Shown: positions 47,484 through 56,973 of the stretch, in pieces | How the letters are laid out: each line of letters starts with the position of its first letter | Numbering within the stretch: the first letter of the stretch is position 1 | Assembly (NCBI GenBank): GCA_018873245.2 | Contig: JAEMBT020000001.1 | Span: 5,754,220-5,818,219, forward strand | DNA length: 64,000 nucleotides | Direction of reading: 5' to 3' | Source of the DNA: Archegozetes longisetosus | Lineage: Eukaryota; Arthropoda; Arachnida; Sarcoptiformes; Trhypochthoniidae | Position numbers and translations under genes: made by a program | The notes under the pieces: model-generated | Databases searched by the model: none | Told to the model about the DNA's origin: nothing | Seen by the model: only the letters and a program-made list of their open reading frames with translations

Positions 47484-48768
47484 ATGGCAACAAAATGGGG
47501 TGTTTTGAGCGCTGGCAAAATTAGCCACGACTTTGTGGGTGCTGTTAGAAGTTTTCCAGAAGGTGACCATCAGGTAAGATATGATTCAAATATATTCTCC
47601 CATTATTCTGAAAACAACATAACTTTGACTGTCCTCAAGTTTGTTGCTGTGGCAGCGCGTGAACTAAAGTCAGCGCAAGAGTTTGCGACATTGCAGAAAA
47701 TTCCAAAAGCGTACGGTTCTTATGAAGAACTAGCAAAAGATCCAGATGTCGAAGTCGTTTACATCGGAGCTATAAATACGGTTCACTTATCAACAGCCAA
47801 ACTTATGATAGAATACGGAAAACATGTTTTATGTGAAAAGCCATTGACTATGAATTTGAAACGTAAGTCAAAAATAGTCTAACAGAATATCTGGATATTC
47901 TTATAAACTTTATTATTGACTATAATCTATTAGTACATACACTTTCAACTAAAAGCCTAAAGTTAAGACTTATTTGCATTTTTTAATGCTTTTAAATTTA
48001 TTTTCCTGAAGAAACTCAAGAATTATTTTCTTTGGCACAAAAGAATAAAGTATTCGTAATGGAGGCTATTTGGTCACGATTTTTACCCGCATATGAGTTT
48101 GTCTTTGATCAAATCAAAAAGGGTGTTATCGGAGATATATATCACGTTGATGCGAGTCTCGGCTTTAAGATTGAAAACGTTGAACGCGTGGCTAAAAAAG
48201 AATTAGGTGGCGGAACAATACTCGATCTCGGAGTCTATGTTATCAATATAGTGGAACAGGTCTTCAACGGGGAAATGCCAGAGAAGATCAATGCTGTTGG
48301 CAACCTCAATGCAGATGGCGTGGATTTGAATGTTTCAGCAGCTCTTAAGTTCAAAAATGGTAGAACTGCTACTATTTCAACACACAGTGTAGTTTCTTTG
48401 CCAAATGAGGCACATATTGTTGGCACCAAAGGAATTATTAAAGTATTGACTCCTTTGGTATTTAAGAATTTTATCAGTTTTATCGGATTTATATTTTTAC
48501 CCATTTTTAGTTAGCCTCTAGTTTTCAAGGAACAGAGAAAGTCTATGTCAACGATGTTTTGCATGAGTTTAAATTTCCTCCAACCATAATTCCTATGGTC
48601 TATGGTTCTGCAGCTTCTGGACTCAGATATCAGGCGAATGAAGTCAGAAAATGTATTAAGGCTCATAAGTTAGAAAGCGATATAATGCCTCACAAAGATT
48701 CAATAACTATCGCCACTATTGAGGACGAGCTGAGAAAGCAAGTGGGAGTTAAATATGATGTCGACTAA
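47484..48768 (+). CDS. DHDH: trans-1,2-dihydrobenzene-1,2-diol dehydrogenase-like (GFO/IDH/MocA family)
   Basis: NADP-dependent oxidoreductase of the GFO/IDH/MocA family; vertebrate DHDH oxidises dihydrodiols and D-xylose. Exons: 47484-47573, 47640-47862, 48012 to about 48476, and about 48530-48768; roughly 335 residues, the normal length. The start MATKWGVLSAGKISHDFV is the conserved N-terminus with the nucleotide-binding SAGKI turn. Exon 2 has FVAVAARELKSAQEFA, PKAYGSYEELA and the catalytic-site motif HVLCEKPLTMN. Exon 3 has VMEAIWSRFLPAY and GGGTILDLGVYVINI. Exon 4 has GLRYQANEVRKCIKAHKLES. Introns 1 and 2 are clear GT-AG (66 and 149 nt, phases 0 and 1). The third junction is not settled: ATCA/GTTTTA to TTCAAG/GAACAG keeps frame, but an earlier donor with a different acceptor is possible. 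An AATAAA lies at 48803-48808. Confidence 0.88.
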
Positions 48769-49895
48769 ATCCAGGTCTTTTAGAAAATTAGAGATTGTTT
48801 TTAATAAATTGAACTTCAATACTTCAAGCTTCATGTATTTTAGTATATAAAAATAATTAGTACAAAATTCCTTATATTTGCTTGTTAATTGAACTTATAA
48901 TAAGGCTTTAAAATATTTATCAACAGTATTGATTTAATACTAGTATATCAGTAGATTTTTTTAAAATAATGTTGAAAAAATTTTGAAGAGATATACTTTT
49001 CAATAAAGCATTATATTTTAATTTACACATTTTACAAATATGACTTAACATTAAGGTTGATAAAGAGGATTAGAAAATATCCATTGACCGAACTTCATGA
49101 ACAAAGTTTTAAAAAGTAATAAAAATTGGCTAGATCTAGTCTCACATTAATGCGAGAATAGCAAATGCGACTCGGAAGTGCTAAAATTCCGCACTAATAC
49201 TAATGCTAAATTATAAAAAATGTTTCAAAATTAATTATATTAGTGTTCGTATTGTGAAATTAATTATTAAAACTACTTAATAATTTATGAAAAAAATTTT
49301 GATTCAAATCCTATAGATTTTGTTAAGTATCAATTGATGCGTATATTTTTAAATCAAATAATGCGTTTATGAAGTTCGGAAACGAGAAATTTTGTACCGC
49401 TTTGAATTATGGGAGTCCTACTGCTTATCGTTTAATAGAAAATTTTCTAATATGTTCAAAAATGAGTCTTTACCGACGGTTGGCTTTAAATTTCCCGAGA
49501 AGCTGGCAAAACGATTATATATCTATATATTTATCGTCAGTATCACTTGACAAACAAAGTCTCGAGCCACATCCACTTCCGACCAAGACTAAGCTCCGCC
49601 TACAAAAAATTTTGAGCCACACTTACCAAAATTTTCTTAAATGTTCTTAAATGTTCTTCTAAGTATAATGGTTAAGAATATGCAAACAGATTCTCAAAAT
49701 TCCTTCTGGGAGCGGAGTTATGATTATTCAAAGTTTTGGCATTTTGCTCATAAAAAACCATTTCAAATATTTTTTTAATATGATTTACTGAATTTCATAG
49801 AATATTAAATTTTTAAATAGTTACACACAATTTTAGAATATTAAGAACATTTTAAAAATATTTCTTACATATTTAAGAAAAATTAACCGAGTTTA
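48769..49895. other. intergenic DNA
   Basis: 3' flank of the dehydrogenase with its poly(A) signal. A 93-codon plus ORF at 49369-49650 has no recognised relatives. Confidence 0.4.
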
Positions 49896-50411
49896 TACAG
49901 GGTCTTTTGTTGTGTTAGCCATTGAAAAAGTTTAATAACTTTTTAATTATAATTAATAGAGAAATTAAATTTGGCTCAATTATTCCTCATTTCGTGACAA
50001 TTAAACTCAGTTTATAACAACTGCTGAAAGTGTCTGCCATTCATGGCCAGACACATTCGAACGCGGTTTACCATATTATCAGAAACTTTATGCTAAGTTT
50101 CAATACTTATTTCTCTGATTTCATTAGTTATATTGAATTTTAATTCCTCGAGATCTTGAGGATTTGATGAATAGACATTGTTCCTCAGATGGCCCCAAAG
50201 AAAGAATTCGGGGCTGGTCAAATCGGGTGACCGAGGAGGCCGCTCAACTTCAGTCGGGAGATATCTTTGGCCACTTTTTTACTTGGGCCATCTGAATAAC
50301 AATGTTTATTCATAAAATCCTCAAGATCTCGAGGAATTAAAATTCAACATAACTAATGAAATCAGAGAAATAAATGTTGAAACTTTGCATAAAGTTTCCG
50401 ATAAAATTGTT
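49896..50411. mobile_element. transposase C-terminal fragment in inverted duplicate
   Basis: The minus strand of 50270-50035 reads RPPRSPDLTSPEFFLWGHL and then, past a stop, NRVRMCLAMNGRHFQQL, the C-terminal DDE region of an IS630/mariner-like transposase common in arthropods. Part of it (GHL..NNVYS through NEI) recurs in opposite orientation at about 50285-50409, forming a foldback. The left border TACAGGGTCTTTTGTTGTG resembles the terminal repeat of such elements; the right border is unclear. Confidence 0.7.
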
Positions 50412-50612
50412 ATGCAGATATAAATTCTTTGATTTTAAATCAGTTTTTCACTGTTTTAAAATAGTTTGTCAAACAGTTATCTTTAAAATGCTTTATATTT
50501 TATGTAATGCTTTACTAACGCTTTTAAGGTTATTTTTGTATTAACGTTTGCTATGAAATGCAGCTCATATTTTAAAAGAATAACGATTCAGATCTATTTT
50601 GTTTATATAAAA

Positions 50613-51489
50613 TACAGTCAGCACGAAAACTAACTTTAGGGATACAAATTTATTCTTGTGTTGATCTTTGAATAAATTTGGAAACAAATCATTCAATTAA
50701 TTAATTGAAATTAATATTTATTTAATTATTAATTTAAATACCTTTCACTATTAAAGAGAGAGAATTAAAATTTCAAAAATTTATAAAACTGAGGGCGCAG
50801 GGACGAAAGAGATCGGCAATTATGAGAGAAGTTGGTAATTATTGACAGTAAATTATGAATATTTTATTAATATTCTTTTAGGCATTAGGGAACCAACTAT
50901 TATCAAATGGAGTCGTAACGATGACGAGGAAGAAAAGTTTTCCTCTTATAATTGCCAATCTCTTTCGTTCCTGTGCTCCCAATTTTATAAATTTTCGAAA
51001 TTTTAATTCTCTCTCTTTAATAGTGAAAGGCATTTCAATTAATAATAATTAATTAAATATTAATTTCAATTAATAATAATTAATTAAATATTAATTTCAA
51101 TTAATAATAATTAATTAAATATTAATCTCAATTAATAATAATTAATTAAATATTAATTTCAATTAATAATAATTAATTAAATATTAATTTCAATTAGTTG
51201 AATGATTTTTTTCCGAATTTATTCAAAGATCAACACAAGAATAAATTCTGAACATCAGTTCAACAATAAATTATATTTACATTAAATTAATTTTGTACCT
51301 GAATTTTAAATTTCATGTAAATTCGATTTTTCCTTTATAATTTTTCATCAATTGTGATTTTATGATTTTAACTAATTTTTATAAAACCGGGGGTTTGTCT
51401 TCATTAAAAAAAACCGCATCAAAATTGAATGAGTGGTTCAAAAGTTATAAAGCTTTGTATCCCTAGAGTTAGTTTTCGTGCTGACTGTA
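50613..51489. mobile_element. TA-flanked element with 36-bp terminal repeats and nested inverted arms
   Basis: Ends TACAGTCAGCACGAAAACTA at both sides, 36 bp with one mismatch (TTTAGGG versus CTCTAGGG region). TA at both borders suggests Tc1/mariner-type integration. The interior is a second inverted repeat of roughly 230 bp (landmarks CTTGTGTTGATCTTTGAATA and TTTCACTATTAAAGAGAGAG), with a 31-bp array expanded only in the right arm. No intact ORF. Confidence 0.8.
51036..51190. repeat. 31-bp tandem repeat, five copies
   Basis: Unit begins CAATTAATAATAATTAATTA; five consecutive copies with one C/T difference in the third. Confidence 0.95.
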
Positions 51490-51740
51490 TGTTAAAAACT
51501 TGTAAAGAGAGTCAGTCTTTGAGGCGGAGGACCTCTGCCTCAAAGTGGTGGAAAGTATTAGAGGAAAATCATTGTGCCTCAAGTGAAATTACGTCTTAAA
51601 GTATTAAGAAAATAAAAGATTGCAATCAAACAAATCTAATTTACTAAATAATAGAATATTTGTTTCAGAATTCAAATAGTTTTTAGTAACATTTTTATGA
51701 GTATCAAATCAACGATAATTAAAATTGGATTCAATATACA

Positions 51741-53060
51741 ATGTCTTGGGCTCAAAAGTGCAGACAAGGGGCGGAAGAGTCTCTCAGGGAAGACAACTCT
51801 TTAAGTTATCATGTAAGTAAACATGATTTAAGTATTTCACATAAGGCTAAGCCAAATATAGAGTTATGGCAAAACTTATTTAATTCAGTTTCTGAGCTTG
51901 ATTTAAGTACAACTTTTTATTTTTAAGGTTTATTTTACGGCAGTACATATGAAAAATGGCAGACATTGTATGATATTTTAAGTTCTGATGAGGTATCAGA
52001 TATATTAATGAAATATAAGCAAAATATTTTACTAGACAGTGGATGTAAAGTAACTTTAAATGAAAACAGTTTTGTGCAAAGGGATAATTTTAATACTAAT
52101 GTTATATCAAAACAGATACAGTCAAGCCCTGCTTTTATATCATACAAAGACTATGATAATCGTAAATCTGTCTCTTTTAACGCAAATAATTGCAATGAAT
52201 CGGTAAAGTCAACATTTGCAAGTAATCAAAATGATATTCATGAAGTCGATAATTCAAATTTTAGTCTTAATGAGTCAGTTATTAATGTAAATCAAGTACA
52301 GTCGAATCCCCATATAAATGGCAATAATTCTTATCAACTGAATCCTAAAATAGTTGAAAATGATATTAACAATTTAAAAGTCGATTTGATTAATAAAATT
52401 GAAAGCTTATCTTTAAATAAGCAAATTTTCAACAAACCCAATATGTATTTATTTGGAAGTGATCCTAAAGAGTGGATAAAAAGTTTGAAAAGTGTGCTTT
52501 AATTAATAATTGGAATGACTTCAAGAAAGTCAAGGATTTTTCTTAAATTTTTTGATGATGAGGTTTTAGATTGGTTTGCGAACAATTTTACTGATGTTTA
52601 TTCTATTGATTGGCAATCTTTGAAAATATCTTTTATTCATGAATTTTATTCTTATGGGTTGAGAATCAGGAATAAGTTGAAACTGAATGAACTTAAACAA
52701 TATGATAATGAGACAGTTAGAAATTTTATTAAGAGGTCCTTGGATTTATGTAACAATTTTGATGAATTTATGCCAACTGACTATAAAATTGACTATATTA
52801 TTTGTGGTTTCAAACCAGAAATTAGAGAACAAATAGTTAGACCTGATGTTTGGCCTTTAAAAGATTTAGATCTTTTGAAATTTCTAGCTTTGAGAGCTGA
52901 AGATTTTATTAAAATAAATAAAGCTATTGATAAAATAAATTTTGAAAACGAGTTAACTGGCGATAATAACTTAATACCTTATATTAGTATAAAATATAAC
53001 TATAAAGTGAGGAGAAAATGCATGTCGGTTAATTGCATGTCAGTGAGTCGTTGTCAGTGA
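51741..53060 (+). pseudogene. LTR-retrotransposon gag-like relic
   Basis: Three consecutive plus-strand ORFs (51741-51926, 51966-52502, 52515-53060) appear to be pieces of one polyprotein split by stops and frame changes. The second ends with FGSDPKEWIKSL and the third has a Trp-rich helical segment (VLDWFANNF, about 60 residues later NETVRNFIKRSLDLC), the layout of the retrotransposon gag capsid domain of Ty3/gypsy-type elements. No zinc knuckle, protease or reverse transcriptase was recognised downstream, and no long terminal repeats were found. It is described only as a decayed fragment. Moderate confidence in the family, low in the element class. Confidence 0.6.
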
Positions 53061-53340
53061 ATCGTACCAAACCCTTTCAATCATATAACCAAAAGTTTTG
53101 TTTTGTTACTGCTCTGAAAGACCAACTGGAATTGTTTAAAAATGAGCCCTATGGTTTAATCTTTTTATATGGCGACTTAATAAATTAATTAATGAAAAGA
53201 TTTGAAAAATTGGACTGAAACTCAGTTGATGGACTATATATACGACTTTGAAGACAACGATGACTGGTTATATAAAAAAAAGAAAATCTTGAAAAATAGG
53301 ACTAAATATTCATAAATTGAAAAAAATATCATTTTATTGG
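53061..53340. other. spacer after the gag relic
   Basis: Short open stretches but no recognisable domain; may be further decayed retroelement. Confidence 0.3.
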
Positions 53341-53864
53341 TATAATTGAAAGGTTCGTACCCTAGGTATCAAAGAATGAATTTTACTGAAATTTTTTAGC
53401 AAAAAAACAAGAGTAATCCCCCCGAGCACTAGTGACCCGCTTCACCCTCTCCTACCATTTATCATAAACCCGTGACCACTCGCCAGAGTAATACTATTGA
53501 AGAAATCATTTACTGTCCGATCGATCTCTTCTTCGGACAAGAATCGGCGCCCTCTTAAATATTTCTAAACCGATTCATATAAAACAATGTTAGGCCCCAA
53601 AACTAAATTCATTTCTTCGGCCGTGTTCTTGGCCGACATTTTCTTCTTAAAACAATAGCCAATAATAGCCTGAAAATCTAGAAAAATGAATACAATTTTT
53701 ATTTCAAACAACTATTGTTTAAAAAACCATAAGATGCAAACAGAACGACATAAAAAGTTGAAACTTTGTGTTTGATATTTAAAAATGATATATTTAAATA
53801 AAATATTCAAAAAATAGCCTTGTTATCATCAGAACCTCGTTATGGTACGAACTTTTCAATTATA
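53341..53864 (-). mobile_element. internally deleted mariner with transposase C-terminus
   Basis: 524 bp bounded by TATAATTGAAAGGTTCGTACC (53341-53361) and its complement at 53844-53864 (20 of 21), with TA at the edges. On the minus strand, 53650-53390, frames read NTAEEMNLVLGPNIV, YLRGRRFLSEEEIDRTVNDF and, after a frame change, ERVKRVTSARGDYS, the C-terminal end of a mariner transposase. Stops are present and the catalytic core is gone. It ends some 25 bp before homology to FAR copy 2 begins. Confidence 0.85.
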
Positions 53865-53887
53865 ATAATAGTTTAATTTTTTTATTC

Positions 53888-54753
53888 AACAATTTAACTT
53901 CGTGTTTGGGCGCACCAGTTGTTCGGCGGAATGTTGACTGGGGCAGGATTCCTTAAGAAATATCCGATTTGGTGGACTATTAAACCCGTAAGCAATGTAA
54001 AGCCTACTTGGATTACTGTCTTTTGAATAAGATTTATTCCTGAGCTTTGTGTTGCCTACTTTTTCGACTTCCTTCTTCTACTAATTGGACAAAAGAGAAT
54101 GTATAAAATTTTTCCATTAAGCTTTAAGATTTTGCTTCATATTTATGTTTTTAGTGCTGTGCGGTATATAAAAACTTATCAACGATTAATGAAGTCCAGC
54201 AAGTGCTTTATATCCCATCAGTGGTATTACACTAACAATAATTTCGTCAAACTATCTGAAGAACTGATTGGAACCGATAAAAATACGTTTGATTGTGATG
54301 TTTGCAAAATCGATTGGATTAAGTACACCATTGAATCGTATTTCAGAAGTAGAAAATTATTAATGAAAGAAACTGATCAACACGTTTATTGGGCTCAGAC
54401 TCGTTATAAACTGTAAGCTTTCAATTGATTAATTGATTAATATATGAAACCATATTAATTTTTCTTATAGTTTGAAAACTGGCTACACAATTATGAATCA
54501 TTTTTTAATGTATTTCTTACTGAGTTTATTGCTCACATATACACCACTCGACTCCATGATAATTAGTTCGTTAAACTCTGTTGATTTGTATTTGATTGAA
54601 TGGAATTTAAGAGAAATTGGATTTTATATATTATTAATGTCTGCTCTTATCAATATTGTTCTTCATTTTAATCCTAAAAAGATTCATGACCCACTTTTAA
54701 TGGAATCACGTGCTTACGTTGAACAATATTTAGCTAAAGTTAATTCAAAATAA
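53888..54753 (+). pseudogene. fatty acyl-CoA reductase, copy 2, 5'-truncated
   Basis: Contains only the last three exons of a FAR: exon 4 from about 53888 to 54100, exon 5 54155-54412, exon 6 54471-54753, matching copy 3 in splice positions. Exon 6 is the same length as in copy 3. The NADPH-binding and catalytic exons are missing. Exon 4 is disrupted near 53930-53950 and has an in-frame TGA at 54024-54026. Exons 5 and 6 remain open (KCFISHQWYYTNNNFVKL, then LKTGYTIMNHFLMYF). The 54-nt intron 54101-54154 is a multiple of three without a stop, so a naive ORF call runs through it. Opposite orientation to copies 1 and 3, tail to tail with copy 3. Its 3' flank to about 55760 matches the 3' flank of copy 1. 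Confidence 0.85.
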
Positions 54754-55387
54754 TTTTTAAGTATCTGTAAACATTTTTCAAGCTTCGTGAGTTGTAACTG
54801 GAGATTAATCTCAGAATTTTGTGTTTTATTAATAATTAAACGAGTTATGTAAAGGTATAGGTTTATTGAGCTCTAAAACTTTTATGTCGATTTAAAAGTA
54901 TTTCTTCGAATTATCAATTTTGTTTTACTTTAAACAATTATGTGCTTAAAGTGTTTGAGGTTTTGTCAATTTCTAGATAAAATCAACGATTAGCTTTAAG
55001 ATTTCTGGTCTACAAGCTAATTTGTCTATATTTTTATATACTGAAAATTTTAAAAATTTGTTAGCTGTCTTAAACGAGATACTGCAGTCTGTCCTATATT
55101 TAGTGAATAATCTCTCTATGTAAACCTTATAGATTATAGGCTAAATTATTAATAAAAGTGATTCTTATGAATCTAAATTATAGTTGAACATGCGTTAAAT
55201 CGTAGTCTAAAACTTTTCAAGAAAATAATTTGATGCATCATTTAATTCGAATAAAAAATTAATTAAAGCATTAATTAACTGATTTGAGTAATAAAATATT
55301 TGAAAATAGCTTAAAATTAAATATTCAAAAGTAATTATTGAATTTCATTAATTGATCGAGCATATAAGTTTAAATTGAATGCTTTGA
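54754..55387. repeat. FAR 3'-flank duplication
   Basis: Inverted match to 31657-32918 downstream of FAR copy 1, minus the hAT element at 31789-32417. Landmarks: ACTTTAAACAATT, AGCTGTCTTAAACGA, AAATTAAATATTCAAAAGTA. Confidence 0.65.
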
Positions 55388-55703
55388 GCCTCCAACTATT
55401 TGTTGGAAAATTTTTCAAAGTACATATAAAACTGATAACAGAGTTATTCGAAAGATAATCTGCCAAAGCATTTTAATTTAGATTCAGTTCTTCATTGCAT
55501 TGAGTAGGAAATAAACCTTTTCCATTCGAGCCAAATCATTACTTTGATATGCTTTCTATTGAATTTTATCAGAGATCACTCACTGAATGCAAATTTTCTA
55601 CTTGATAACTTGCATTAGTCTCATCAATCAGATTATCTTTTGATTAACTGTAGTTCTCAGTTATATATGGAAATTGAAAAAACTTCCAACGAATGGTTGG
55701 AGA
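55388..55703. mobile_element. MITE-like inverted repeat (FAR2 3' flank)
   Basis: Inverted counterpart of 31316-31656, with ends GAGCCTCCAACTATT and CGAATGGTTGGAGATTT and internal AGATAATCT pairs. Carried with the FAR segmental duplication. Confidence 0.5.
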
Positions 55704-55897
55704 TTTAAACTTTCATTTCAAACTTTATAATTTAATTATGATATCTCCTAAAAATGAAGAGATCATTTCCAAAAAGGCTTAAGTGTCAATATATTAAAAA
55801 CTCCGTAAAGATCACTGTGAGCGCTCAAACTAAGAGACTTTAACTTCGTGTTTGCCTGAATATTATTGCAAATTACGCTTATATTTCTGTTAGATTG

Positions 55898-55972
55898 GAA
55901 TGAGATCAATAAAAAAAAGTAATAATTTATAAATTTAAGATAGGTCTACTTTTATTTTTATTGATCTCATTC
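55898..55972. repeat. short hairpin repeat
   Basis: GAATGAGATCAATAAAAA (55898-55915) pairs exactly with TTTTTATTGATCTCATTC (55955-55972). Confidence 0.7.
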
Positions 55973-56973
55973 TAAAAATTCTCATTTCCTGCGCTCAAAA
56001 AAGATAGAAATTAAAGGTTATTTAATCACTGTTATTATTATTAAAAATAATTTTCTTCTCTTGAATAATGAAACAAAATGTTGAATTTAAAGTCCGTACG
56101 AATACTTTCTATAGTTAGAACGCTGATTCGGAAATTTTCAACAATATAAAAATACTGCAGATTTCTCCAAGCCTAATCACACAATTATTGTGAATGCATA
56201 GAAAACAATTAATAGAGAGCACGTTGCTACGTTTTAAAAAACGTTTTGCGTCAAGTTTACAGTTTCAGAAAAAAATTAAGAGTAATTTAATATAAACACT
56301 TGTATTTATCCCTATATTCTCTTAATTATTATTGTCCTATCGCTTTGTTTGGCAGTAAAATATAAAAATACAATAGTATGAAGTCTAGGAGCCTCTTTAA
56401 TTTTAATGAAAACATGAATCGGAGCCAGCGGTAGAGGTATTAGTAGCCGACGAACAAGAGGAAGAACGACTCTGAAACCACTTGTTACTGTGACGGCAGT
56501 GATTTGACTCATCTATTTTAAATATATTTCTGATTTAAACATAACTGTAAACATGTAGACTTTTAATATTTTGTATTATAAATCTTATTTTATTAAAACA
56601 TTGAAAAGTTGAGTTTAAAATACATAAACTTTATTTACTAAGAATTAGACATAAGTCGAAACTGTATTTAATATTTAAAAATATAAGCATTGTTTTACGT
56701 ACAGGAGTTATTCACCAAATATAGGACAGACATAAAGTTACGTGTTTAGACCAAAAGCTCCTAAAGCTAATTGTTGATTTGATCTAAAAATTGATAAAAC
56801 CTCAAACCCTTTAAGCACACAATTGTTTAAAGTAAAATAAAATTGAAAAATTTGAAGTAAATATTTTAAGCTAACTCAAAAATTTTAGAGTACAATAAAC
56901 CCTTACATAACTCGAGTTATCGATCTCTAATTACAACTCAAAAAGCTTGGGAAATTTTATAGATATTTAAAAA
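55973..56973. other. intergenic between convergent FAR copies
   Basis: A short GC-richer patch at 56400-56500 keeps small ORFs on both strands without family resemblance. 56700-56900 matches the 3' flank of the other FAR copies. Confidence 0.4.

Noticed and set aside
53897..54100. FAR copy 2 as a functional gene
   Set aside because: Missing 5' exons, a disrupted start of exon 4 and an in-frame TGA at 54024 make a working reductase impossible as it stands.
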